From NCBI GenBank assembly GCA_900637135.1, contig LR134353.1:2666001-2730000 (forward strand): 64,000 nucleotides of DNA. The letters run 5' to 3'. The position numbers and the translations under genes are program-made. Origin of the DNA: Mycolicibacterium flavescens. Lineage in GTDB: Bacteria > Actinomycetota > Actinomycetes > Mycobacteriales > Mycobacteriaceae. Under the pieces are notes generated by a model. The model had not been told where the DNA came from. It searched no databases and saw nothing but the letters and a program-made list of their open reading frames with translations. Every line of letters begins with the position of its first letter. Positions within the stretch are counted from its first letter, which is position 1. This document shows positions 48,052 through 56,164 of this stretch, piece by piece.

Positions 48052-49653
48052 TCACCGACTCAGCAGGTAGCCGTGGGCTTCTCGGTCCCACACCGCCGAG
48101 CTCAGGCCCCGTTGCCGCAGAAGATCCTTTCGCACCCGCCCGATGACGTTCTTCGGAATCTCGTCCAGCACTTCGAGGTACCGGGGCACGCAGAAGTACG
48201 GCATGCGCGCCGCGCAGAAGTCCAGCAGCTCGGGAAGGTCGACCGTCGCACCGGGACGTAGAGCCACGACGACGAGGATGTCGTCCTCGCCCACATCGCT
48301 CGGGACGGCGACCGCGGCGGCTTCGGCGACCGCCGGGTGCTGCATGACCACCTGCTCGAGCTCGACCGAGGACACGTTCTCCCCGCGTCGGCGCAGCGAG
48401 TCCTTGGCGCGGTCGACGAACGTCAGATTCTGGTTGTTGTCGAGGAAACCCAGATCGCCCGTCCGGAACCACTCCGGGTGGGGTTCGATCCGCAGGCCGC
48501 GGTGCCCGGGCGCGGACGACACATACCCCTCGCTTATCACATGCGCTGTCCGCGGCCGGCACGCGATCTCACCCGTCACCCCGACGGCGACGGGGCGGCC
48601 GTCCCCGTCGACGATGCGTACCTCGAAGGCCGAGTTGACTTGTCCTGACGTACCCGGGACCCCGTCGTCCGAAACCGCCTTGTACGCGATCGGGAACGCC
48701 TCGGTCAGCCCGTACATCGTCACCACGCGGCACCGGTAGCGGTCCTCGATCGCGCGGTACAGCTCAGCCGAAATGGGTGCGGCCGAGATGAAGCGGATCC
48801 CGAGCTGCGCGTCGCGGGGGTCGGGCGGCAGAGTCCACAGCATCGACACCATCGCACCCGCCCCGGCGAACCCCGCTGCGCCACAGGCCCGCAGCTCTTC
48901 GCACACCTCGGCGGGGTGAAACGCGCCCGCCAACACGCTGGTGGCGCCGACGAGCATCGGCGCCAGCACCGTCGGGGCGGCGCTGAGGTGGAACAGCGGC
49001 ATCGCCGTCCAGATCACGTCGCCCCGGCCGTACTCCCACGCCGACGCGACGGTGGCGGCCGCGACGAACAGGTAGTGCCACGTGGTCGCCACCGCCTTCG
49101 ACGGACCGGTGGTTCCCGAGGTGAAGAACAGCGCTCCTACGTCGTCGGCATCGGTGTGCACCGTCGGGCAGGTGGCGCCGTGCGATGTGCTCAACTCCGC
49201 GGCGACCGAATCGTCGATCAGCAGGGCCGCCGCCGGAGCGTCGAGCTGGTCGACCACCTCGGCGAGTCGAGCGCGACGGGCCTCGTCGGTCACCACCAGC
49301 CTGGCCTGCGACACGTTCAGCGCGTGCGACAGGAAATCACCCTTGTTCGCGGCGTTGACCGCCGCACTCACCGCGCCCAACCGGGCGGCGCCGAGCCAGA
49401 AGTACACCCACTCCGGACAGGTACCGGCGAACAGCGCGACGGTGTCACCGCGGCGCACGCCGCGATCGGCCAGCATCGCCGCGGCGGCGCGGGACCGGTC
49501 GCGCATCTGGGCGAACGTGATGGGCGCGCCGTCGATCGACATCATCACCTCGTCGCCGAACTGGTCGGCACGGCGGTCGAGAACCGAAGCGACCGTGAAC
49601 CGTTCGACGCCGAAAGCCGCGGGCTCCACGCGCCACGTCCGGTCCGTGGGCAT
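48052..49653 (-). CDS. Acyl-CoA synthetase (AMP-forming, FadD/CaiC-like)
   Basis: 533-residue ANL-family ligase. AMP-binding loop GALFFTSGTTGPSKAVATTW, VVTMYGLTEAFPIAYKAVSD, EWFRTGDLGFLDNNQNLTFV and the C-terminal lysine in PKNVIGRVRKDLL are intact. It activates a carboxylate to the CoA ester; the side chain is not predictable. The ATG at 49653 shares a base with the Rieske gene stop (TGATG). It places a CoA-activation step inside the oxygenase operon. Confidence 0.94.
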   Translation of the reverse strand: MPTDRTWRVEPAAFGVERFTVASVLDRRADQFGDEVMMSIDGAPITFAQMRDRSRAAAAMLADRGVRRGDTVALFAGTCPEWVYFWLGAARLGAVSAAVNAANKGDFLSHALNVSQARLVVTDEARRARLAEVVDQLDAPAAALLIDDSVAAELSTSHGATCPTVHTDADDVGALFFTSGTTGPSKAVATTWHYLFVAAATVASAWEYGRGDVIWTAMPLFHLSAAPTVLAPMLVGATSVLAGAFHPAEVCEELRACGAAGFAGAGAMVSMLWTLPPDPRDAQLGIRFISAAPISAELYRAIEDRYRCRVVTMYGLTEAFPIAYKAVSDDGVPGTSGQVNSAFEVRIVDGDGRPVAVGVTGEIACRPRTAHVISEGYVSSAPGHRGLRIEPHPEWFRTGDLGFLDNNQNLTFVDRAKDSLRRRGENVSSVELEQVVMQHPAVAEAAAVAVPSDVGEDDILVVVALRPGATVDLPELLDFCAARMPYFCVPRYLEVLDEIPKNVIGRVRKDLLRQRGLSSAVWDREAHGYLLSR

Positions 49654-50768
49654 CAAACCTGCGCCGCGGACGGGTCGGGTTCGCCGGTCGCCGTGTACCC
49701 GAAGTCGGTCGCCGACGGTTGGGTACCGGGATAGAACCGGTGCGCCCAGCGGCGCAGCGCGGCGTAGTCGCGGGCCTCCTCGGGCGCAAGGTTCGGTTTC
49801 TCCAGGTACTTCATGTTCTCCCAGGTGAAGAAGTCCTGTTTGATGACTTCCTGCTGCAGCTGCAAGAACTTCGCCGCCCGGCCGGTGGGCGTGTCGCCGC
49901 GATCACCGGCTTCGCGGATGGATGCCTGGGTGTAGAAGTAATCGGTGTAGTCCTCGTCGACCGGCGTCTGGCCGGTCACCTGGACGGTGGCGACCAGCTC
50001 CGACGGGAAGCGCACGACGCCGAGGCCCAGCGAATAGTTGTCGTAGATGATCTTCGCGTCCACGGGCCCGTTCGGGGTGAGCCACGTCTTGGCCCGTCCC
50101 CCACCGAAATTCGCGTTCACCGTCGCATGCAGGTGGTAGCCGGACACTTCGAACGACGCGGTGTTGGCGGGATTGGCCGCCTTGTGCACGTACTGGACGT
50201 GGTAGGGGTCCGCCGCGTTCTCGATGATCATCTGCGCATGCACCTTGACCCTGTTGACCATCCGGGTGTGGGGGTGCAGCGGGTAGTACTCGTCGGTCTC
50301 GAGTTCGGGTAACACCGGTGGCTGCCAGTACGGCACGCGGCTGTGACGTTCGTGCCACACGAGGATGAAGCCGTACCACTCGGTGCACGGGTAGCGCTTG
50401 ATCCGTACGTTCTGTTTGCAGCCGATCTTGCTGTACGGGATCAGCGCGTTGGTGCCCTCACCGGTCCACTGCCAGCCGTGCCACGGGCAGACTATGTTCT
50501 CGCCCTCGACGGTGCCGCCGACGCCCATGTTCGCACCCAGGTGCTGACAGTAGGCGTCGAGCACATTGACCCGACCCGATTGCGTCCGGAAGATCACCAG
50601 CTCCTCGCCGAAGTAGTGGGCGCGTTTGACCTGACCGTCGGCCAGGTCCGAGGAGAACCCGACGATGAACCATCCGGTCGGGAACCGGTAGGTCGACAGG
50701 CTGATTCCGCTGGGCCCGAACTCGCGCTCCGACGGGTCGAGGGTGGGATCGTCGACCGTATCCGTCAT
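49653..50768 (-). CDS. Rieske non-heme iron oxygenase, alpha subunit (KshA-like)
   Basis: 371-residue oxygenase. The Rieske cluster ligands are C74, H76, C94 and H97 (AYCQHLGANMG and VCPWHGWQW). The mononuclear iron triad is D187, H190 and H195 in NAADPYHVQYVH. The size and single-subunit layout resemble 3-ketosteroid 9-alpha-hydroxylase oxygenases and related monooxygenases. No reductase gene is nearby, so electrons must come from elsewhere. It is first in the operon Rieske, ligase, NTF2-like, MaoC, MaoC and is divergent from P450-1. Confidence 0.93.
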   Translation of the reverse strand: MTDTVDDPTLDPSEREFGPSGISLSTYRFPTGWFIVGFSSDLADGQVKRAHYFGEELVIFRTQSGRVNVLDAYCQHLGANMGVGGTVEGENIVCPWHGWQWTGEGTNALIPYSKIGCKQNVRIKRYPCTEWYGFILVWHERHSRVPYWQPPVLPELETDEYYPLHPHTRMVNRVKVHAQMIIENAADPYHVQYVHKAANPANTASFEVSGYHLHATVNANFGGGRAKTWLTPNGPVDAKIIYDNYSLGLGVVRFPSELVATVQVTGQTPVDEDYTDYFYTQASIREAGDRGDTPTGRAAKFLQLQQEVIKQDFFTWENMKYLEKPNLAPEEARDYAALRRWAHRFYPGTQPSATDFGYTATGEPDPSAAQV

Positions 50769-50820
50769 CGCAACTCCGTCCGCGCACGCACCAGCCGGGC
50801 TCAGCGGCGCTGTCCGTTGC

Positions 50821-50854
50821 CTATTTTTACTATTTTAGGCATTCTGGGTCAAGG
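50821..50854 (+). promoter_or_regulatory. 34-bp element, copy 1, in the Rieske/P450-1 divergent promoter
   Basis: Contains TTTACTATTTTAGG and ends GGTCAAGG. It matches 29 of 34 bases of the reverse complement of 56095-56128. TGCCTA (50818-50823) and TAGGCA (50836-50841) also pair around it. It lies 19 bases before the P450-1 ATG, in a 105-bp intergenic region serving two divergent transcripts, so it is a strong candidate operator or promoter. Confidence 0.8.
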
Positions 50855-50873
50855 ACGGCGAAGGGAACCGCGC

Positions 50874-52115
50874 ATGACAGCGACCACTCCGGTCGACCTG
50901 TCCGATCCGGCGTTGTGGCAGAACGGTTTTCCCGACGCGCTGTTCACAGAGCTGCGGCGCGAGCGACCGATCTTCAAACACGAACTCACCGACCGGGTGG
51001 CGGCGACGCTGAAGCGCGATTTTTGGATGACGACCAAGGTGCATCACATGCACCGCATCCACCGCGATACCGAATCGTTCACCGCCGCCGAGGGACCGCT
51101 GATCCAAGGTGTGGGTGCGGTGGGGGCATTCCCGACGATCATCAACATGGATCCGCCCGAACTACTCAAGCGGCGCCGGGTGATGTCACACGCGTTCACC
51201 CCGAAGGCGATCGGGAAGCTCGAACAGGATATCCGCACGCGGGCCGCCGGCCTGATCGACCACTTGCTGGAGCGTGGCGGCGGAGACTGGATCGCCGATG
51301 TCGCCGATGCTCTGCCCATGTCGGTGATCGGCGACATCGTGGGCATACCCGAAGAGGACAGACCGGAGATCTTCGAGACCTTCGACCTGATCCTGCAGGC
51401 GAATTCGGCCTCGTCGGGACGGGAGGCCGAACAGCAGCATCTCGAGCTGTTCGGCAAGGTCTTCACCTATGCCTCGGAACTGACCGCCGCGAAGCGCCTG
51501 CGACCCACCGACGACATCTGGAGCAGCCTGGCCACGGCCGTGGTGACCGACGAGGACGGCGAGCAACTGTCGATTCCGGCCACCGAGCTCGACATTTTCT
51601 TCTTCGTGATCGCGTTCGCGGGCAGCGACACCACGAAGAACGCATTGGCCTACGGGCTCCGGGCGTTCGTCGACAATCCCGACCAGATCGAGCGCTACCG
51701 CGCGGACCCATCGGTACGCCAGTCCGCGGTCGAAGAGGTGCTGCGATGGTCCACCCCGGTGGCGTTCTGGAGCAGGGTCACCAAGGTCGATGTCGAGATC
51801 GACGGCGTCATGATCCCCCGAGGCGAGCGCGTGGTGTCGATGTTGCGGTCGGCCAACCGCGACGAGGACGTCTTCGCCGATCCGTTCGCATTCGACATCG
51901 GTCGTGCGGACAATCCGCATGTGGCTTTCGGCGGCGGCGGACCACACCACTGCCTCGGTGCGATGCTGGCCCGGGCGGAGATTCGCGCTGTGCTCGACGA
52001 GTTGTTGTGCAGGGCCGAAGACATCACGCTCGGACGGGTCGACGTCACCTATCCGAGCCTCACCAACAACATGACGATCTACCACTCGATGCCGATCTCG
52101 CTGCGGGGACGCTGA
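50874..52115 (+). CDS. Cytochrome P450 (first of three)
   Basis: 413-residue soluble bacterial P450. I-helix oxygen-binding motif IAFAGSDTTKNALAYG, ExxR in EEVLRWSTPVAF and heme loop HVAFGGGGPHHCLGAMLAR with the iron ligand C360. The loop has the extra glycine seen in the CYP124/CYP125-like mycobacterial clade, which acts on steroid and branched lipid side chains. ATG at 50874 follows GAAGGGA; the long upstream frame is antisense to the Rieske gene. No ferredoxin gene is adjacent. Confidence 0.95.
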   Translation: MTATTPVDLSDPALWQNGFPDALFTELRRERPIFKHELTDRVAATLKRDFWMTTKVHHMHRIHRDTESFTAAEGPLIQGVGAVGAFPTIINMDPPELLKRRRVMSHAFTPKAIGKLEQDIRTRAAGLIDHLLERGGGDWIADVADALPMSVIGDIVGIPEEDRPEIFETFDLILQANSASSGREAEQQHLELFGKVFTYASELTAAKRLRPTDDIWSSLATAVVTDEDGEQLSIPATELDIFFFVIAFAGSDTTKNALAYGLRAFVDNPDQIERYRADPSVRQSAVEEVLRWSTPVAFWSRVTKVDVEIDGVMIPRGERVVSMLRSANRDEDVFADPFAFDIGRADNPHVAFGGGGPHHCLGAMLARAEIRAVLDELLCRAEDITLGRVDVTYPSLTNNMTIYHSMPISLRGR

Positions 52116-52117
52116 AT

Positions 52118-54463
52118 TCACAACCCCTTCGGCCGCGACCCGATGACACCCTGGGCCTCGAGCCGCTCCAGGTCGCTTGCGGTCAGACCGCACAGTGTGG
52201 TGAGGACCTCGGCGTTGTGCTCACCCAGCGTCGGCGGTGGGCGCTGCAGCCAGGTCTGACTGTCGGCCAGCGGCGTGAACGGTGGGCACGGGTAGAGGTT
52301 TTCCCCGGTGCGGGAATGGTGAAGGCGTTCGAAGAACCCGCGGTGCCGCAGTTGAGGGTTCTCGGTGACGAGCGACGGCGACACCACGACCGCGGCGGGC
52401 ACGCCCGCACGTACCAACTCCTCCACGGCGGCTTCGGCGTCGCGTGCGCCAAGCCAGGTCTCGAGCTCCGCACCTCCGGTGACATCGGCCAGCGCGGCGC
52501 CTTCGTCTTCGGTGCGCGCGGCGAGTGCGATCCAGCTGTCGTCGCCTGCGCACCTATAGACATCCTGTACGGCCGCCCCGTACCCCCGGTTGCCCCGTCG
52601 TTCCATCACCCGCCCGAACACCTCGTATTCGATTGTCTGAACGGCTGTTACGTTGAGCACCGCTTCGATCATCGGCACCTCGACGAGCTGCCCCTCACCG
52701 GTACGGTCGGCGAACTCGAGTGCAGCGAGCGTCGCGAAGGCGGCGTGCGCACCGGCGAGCGGATCACAGGCTCCGCGCGGGGCGATCGGCGGGCCCTCGG
52801 GCATCCCAGTGACCCAGGCAAGGCCGGCGATCTGCTCCATCGTCGGAGCGAAACCGACGCGGTCGCGCCAGGGTCCGGTCAATCCGAACGCGGGCATCCG
52901 CACCACGACCAGGCGCGGATTGAGTGCGAGCAGTTCCGCTGCGTCGAGGCCGAATTGCTCCATCACGCGCGGCGAGAAGTTCTCCACCACGACGTTCGCC
53001 TGGCCGATCAGGCGCCGAACCAACCGAAGCCCCTCCTCGGACTGAAGATCGAGGGTGACCGACCGCTTGTTGGTGTTCATCGCGTGGAAGACCCAGCCGT
53101 ACTCCCACCAGTCGTCGACGTCCTTGCGCATCCCGCCCGAATAGCGGATACCGTCCGGGCGCTGGATGGATTCGACCTTGATGACGTCCGCGCCGAACGC
53201 AGCCAACGAATGGGTGGCAGCCGGACCTGCCCAGAACGCGGTGAAGTCGACGACCCGCACCCCCGCGAGCGGCATGCGCCCGGTCGGCGCCGATTCGGTA
53301 CGCAGATCCCGTGGTTCCCAGAACGTTTCATCGTCACCGTCCCCGACCGCGGGTGAGGTGGCGACCGGTGCGGGACGCGCGCTCGACATCAGCCACGGGG
53401 GCCTTGGCTGGTGGAACCCGGCCGGGTTGTCGATGTAGACCCCACGTTCGCGAAGGTGATCCATCGACGGAATGGTCGCGCCGTTGCCCAACGGCGCCAA
53501 CGGCAACCGGAACAGCTGCCCCAGTTCGACGATCTCGGCGACCGTGCGTTCCCTCATCCACGGGTCGATGCGTTCGCGGATCCAGTCGCGGTAGTCCCAC
53601 CGGCCGATCTGGAACTGCAACTGCGCGATCTCCGTCAACTCCGGGCAGTCGACCATCGCGGCGAAGTCCAGCCACTGCTGGCCGGTCACCATGCTGATGC
53701 CGACGTAGCCGTCCTTGGCGGGTTCGATGGACGGCACCTCCACCGACCGCCGCACGGGCGGGACTTGTAGGAGCGCCGAATGCAGCCATTCCCCACTCTG
53801 CATCAGCGTGATGGCCTCGAGCAGCGACATGTCGAGGTGGCCACCCGCTCCGCCGTCACAAACGCGCCGCCGCAGAGCCAGCGCACCGTAGGCGGCCCAC
53901 GTTCCACCCATGTACTCCCCCAGGTCTCCGCCGATCGAGATCGGCGGACCTGCCGGATCGCCACGAAATCCGGTGAGCCCCGACGCGGCCTGCAGCGTGA
54001 ATTCGGTGGCGGGCCGCCGAGACCACGGCCCCGTCCAGCCGAAGTCCGAGATCGAAACGACTATGCATCCGGGCGAGGCCGCCAGCAGCGCTTCGGGGTC
54101 GACACCGTCCCGTCGGGCCGTGGCCTCATCCGCGGTCACCACGATGATGTCGGCGCACGACAGCAGATGACTTGAAATGGCTGTGACGCTGCGCTTTCCA
54201 GCGTTGAGATAGCAGAACAGCGGCGAGTCGGCGTCGTCATGTATTGGGCTGTCGCTGACCGTGACCCGGCGCAGCGGATCCCCCTCGGGTGGTTCGACCT
54301 TGACCACGTCGGCGCCCGCGTCGGCAAGAAGCTTGCCGCAGTACGCCCCGGCGATGCGGTCGCTGACCTCGAGGACCCGCACATCGTGCAGCGGGGTGGC
54401 TACCGTGCCACTCACACCGTCGCCCACGCATACCTCCCGGTCCGCCGTCATCTTAGTGACCAT
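52118..54463 (-). CDS. Double-length family III CoA-transferase (CaiB/BaiF) fusion
   Basis: About 781 residues made of two CoA-transferase III domains in one chain. Domain 1 (about 25-380) has LADAGADVVKVEPPEGDPLR and the active-site region GGHLDMSLLEAI with an aspartate. Domain 2 (about 400-775) has LAAFGADVIKVESIQRPDGI, GQANVVVENFSPRVMEQFGL and GEGQLVEVPMIEAVLN, where glutamate is at the same place. Single-domain enzymes are about 400 residues and intertwine as dimers, so this is a built-in pseudo-dimer. It moves CoA between carboxylates. Starts at 54505, 54463 or 54451 are possible. Confidence 0.92.
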   Translation of the reverse strand: MVTKMTADREVCVGDGVSGTVATPLHDVRVLEVSDRIAGAYCGKLLADAGADVVKVEPPEGDPLRRVTVSDSPIHDDADSPLFCYLNAGKRSVTAISSHLLSCADIIVVTADEATARRDGVDPEALLAASPGCIVVSISDFGWTGPWSRRPATEFTLQAASGLTGFRGDPAGPPISIGGDLGEYMGGTWAAYGALALRRRVCDGGAGGHLDMSLLEAITLMQSGEWLHSALLQVPPVRRSVEVPSIEPAKDGYVGISMVTGQQWLDFAAMVDCPELTEIAQLQFQIGRWDYRDWIRERIDPWMRERTVAEIVELGQLFRLPLAPLGNGATIPSMDHLRERGVYIDNPAGFHQPRPPWLMSSARPAPVATSPAVGDGDDETFWEPRDLRTESAPTGRMPLAGVRVVDFTAFWAGPAATHSLAAFGADVIKVESIQRPDGIRYSGGMRKDVDDWWEYGWVFHAMNTNKRSVTLDLQSEEGLRLVRRLIGQANVVVENFSPRVMEQFGLDAAELLALNPRLVVVRMPAFGLTGPWRDRVGFAPTMEQIAGLAWVTGMPEGPPIAPRGACDPLAGAHAAFATLAALEFADRTGEGQLVEVPMIEAVLNVTAVQTIEYEVFGRVMERRGNRGYGAAVQDVYRCAGDDSWIALAARTEDEGAALADVTGGAELETWLGARDAEAAVEELVRAGVPAAVVVSPSLVTENPQLRHRGFFERLHHSRTGENLYPCPPFTPLADSQTWLQRPPPTLGEHNAEVLTTLCGLTASDLERLEAQGVIGSRPKGL

Positions 54464-54504
54464 CGCCGCATGGCAAGGCAACGCTGCAGGTGGCCGGGCT
54501 ATCA

Positions 54505-54523
54505 CTGTTAATATTGCTAAGAT
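54505..54523 (-). promoter_or_regulatory. Degenerate third copy of the element at the GntR promoter
   Basis: Minus-strand ATCTTAGCAATATTAACAG matches the core of copy 2 (ATCTTTACTATTTTAGG) at 12 of 17 positions. It lies directly before the GntR ATG at 54524 and over the upstream end of the CoA-transferase gene. Plus-strand TAATAT (54509-54514) could be a -10 for a leaderless GntR transcript. The match is weak and needs confirmation. Confidence 0.45.
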
Positions 54524-55333
54524 ATGACAACACTGGGAATCGGGCCCGAGGCACGTCGCCGCCTCGGGGCGCGCCGCACAGCGGAGATCGTCGCCGACGA
54601 GCTGCGCCGCCAGATCATCGAGGGTGAGCTCAACGACGGTGACCTGCTGCCTCGTCAGGAAGTGCTCGTCGAGCAGTTCAGCGTGAGCCTGGTGTCGTTA
54701 CGAGAAGCCTTGCGAATTCTCGAGACTGAAGGCCTCGTCTCGGTGCGTCGAGGCAACCGTGGCGGAGCGGTCGTGCACGCGCCCGCCAAAGCCAGCGCCG
54801 CCTACATGCTGGGCCTGCTGCTGCAGAGTGACTACGTGCCGCTCGCCGACCTCGGCACGGCGCTACAGGAACTCGATCCGATGTGTGCGGCGCTCGCCGC
54901 GCGCAGACCCGACCGCGGTAAGACGCTCATCCCCAAACTCAGGAACCTCAATGCGGCGATGGCCGAACACATCGACGACGGAGCGCGATTCACCGAGATC
55001 GGCGGGCAGTTCCACGACGAGATCGCCCGCGGTTGCGGTAACCACACGATGATCGCGGTCGTCGGCAGCCTGGAGACACTATGGACCGGGCACCTGAACT
55101 GGTGGGCCGAAGACAGCGCCGCCAAAGGCGAGTACCCGGCGATGAACAAGCGCCGCATCGCGTTGACCGTCCACACCAAGATCGCCGACGCGATCGAGGC
55201 GGGCGACGGCGAACGCGCACGAAAGCTGGCCGCGAAGCACGTCGCCGACACTCAGACCTACCTGTTGGCAGGAAATCCCGAACAACGGATCGTCGCACTG
55301 TCACCGCAGGCGCTCGCGCAGCGGAAGCGTTAG
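54524..55333 (+). CDS. GntR-family regulator, FadR/FCD type
   Basis: 269-residue regulator. Winged helix: AEIVADELRRQIIEGELNDG, DLLPRQEVLVEQFSVSLVSL and REALRILETEGLVSVRRGNR. FCD ligand domain: helical, with FTEIGGQFHDEIARGCGNHT and ALTVHTKIADAIEAGDGERA containing candidate metal-binding histidines. FCD regulators sense acids or acyl-CoAs. It sits in the middle of the island, divergent from the CoA-transferase and upstream of an SDR gene, so it is the best candidate for the local regulator. Confidence 0.93.
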   Translation: MTTLGIGPEARRRLGARRTAEIVADELRRQIIEGELNDGDLLPRQEVLVEQFSVSLVSLREALRILETEGLVSVRRGNRGGAVVHAPAKASAAYMLGLLLQSDYVPLADLGTALQELDPMCAALAARRPDRGKTLIPKLRNLNAAMAEHIDDGARFTEIGGQFHDEIARGCGNHTMIAVVGSLETLWTGHLNWWAEDSAAKGEYPAMNKRRIALTVHTKIADAIEAGDGERARKLAAKHVADTQTYLLAGNPEQRIVALSPQALAQRKR

Positions 55334-55352
55334 ACAGCTTGAAAGGCAATGC

Positions 55353-56066
55353 GTGCGAACGGCTTTGATCACCGGCGGTAGCGGTGGAATTGGCAAGGCG
55401 TGCGGGCGCAAGCTCGCCGAACTCGGTTACGACGTGGTGTTGACGGCACGGCGGGAGGCGCCGCTACGGGCCGCCGCCGAGGAGATGGGCGCGCGCTACG
55501 TCGTCGCCGACGCGAGCCTGCCGTCGGGGTTCGCCCCCGCCGTCGAGGCGGCAGGCACCATCGACCTGCTCGTGCACGCCTCGGGGATCCTCGGTGGAAC
55601 CTACGCCCGCAAACAGACTTTCGAGCAGTGGCGCGCGACGATATCGGCGAACCTGGACTCCTGCTTCGTGGTGACGTCGGCGGCGCTGCCACGGATGCGG
55701 GCCGGCGCCCGGTTCGTGTTCATCTCCTCGTCGGCGGCGCATGAGCCGATGCGCGCCCGCACCGCCTACTCGGCGGCGAAGGCGGGTATGAACGCTTTCG
55801 CCGGCGCGCTGGCGCAGGAGGTCGACCGCGACGGAATCAATGTGCACGTCGTCACTCCCGGGCCCGTCGAGACCGAGATGCTTCAGGACGTGCCGTTCGA
55901 GATGTACGCGATCCGGACAGCGGATGTGGCCGACGCCGTCGCCTGGCTCGACACCGTCGACCCGGCGGTGGACGTGCCGGAGATCAGGTTGCATGCGATC
56001 ACGCGCGGACCGTCGGCCCGTCCGCCCGTCGTCCCCCTCGAGGCACAACGCCGCGCCAATACGTGA
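55353..56066 (+). CDS. Short-chain dehydrogenase/reductase (SDR)
   Basis: 237-residue classical SDR. Cofactor loop TALITGGSGGIGKACGRKLA, serine in FVFISSSAAHEPM and YxxxK in RTAYSAAKAGMNAFAGAL. GTG start, 19 bases after the GntR stop. It interconverts an alcohol and a ketone with NAD(P)H. The last 20 residues are basic and variable. It is followed by the second 34-bp element. Confidence 0.93.
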   Translation: MRTALITGGSGGIGKACGRKLAELGYDVVLTARREAPLRAAAEEMGARYVVADASLPSGFAPAVEAAGTIDLLVHASGILGGTYARKQTFEQWRATISANLDSCFVVTSAALPRMRAGARFVFISSSAAHEPMRARTAYSAAKAGMNAFAGALAQEVDRDGINVHVVTPGPVETEMLQDVPFEMYAIRTADVADAVAWLDTVDPAVDVPEIRLHAITRGPSARPPVVPLEAQRRANT

Positions 56067-56094
56067 TTTCGGTGGCTCCGCCGCCCTGCGCTTA

Positions 56095-56128
56095 CCTTGA
56101 CCTAGATTCCCTAAAATAGTAAAGATGG
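56095..56128 (-). promoter_or_regulatory. 34-bp element, copy 2, upstream of P450-2
   Basis: On the minus strand it reads CTTTACTATTTTAGGGAATC in its centre and ends GGTCAAGG, 29 of 34 identical to copy 1 but in the opposite orientation. It is 37 bases before the P450-2 start. Both copies flank the block that contains P450-1, the CoA-transferase, GntR and SDR genes. Confidence 0.8.
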
Positions 56129-56164
56129 GCGGGTAGAGCGCCAACCCCGCTGCCGGGAGGCAAG

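Noticed and set aside
50915..53356. 813-codon open frame on the plus strand
   Set aside because: It overlaps P450-1 in another frame and the CoA-transferase antisense; both of those have intact family motifs.
55464..56144. Minus-strand frame whose N-terminus (PIFTILGNLGQGKRR) resembles a peptide encoded before P450-1 (PIFTILGILGQGRRR)
   Set aside because: The likeness comes from the duplicated 34-bp DNA element, not from a conserved protein; both frames are otherwise shadows.
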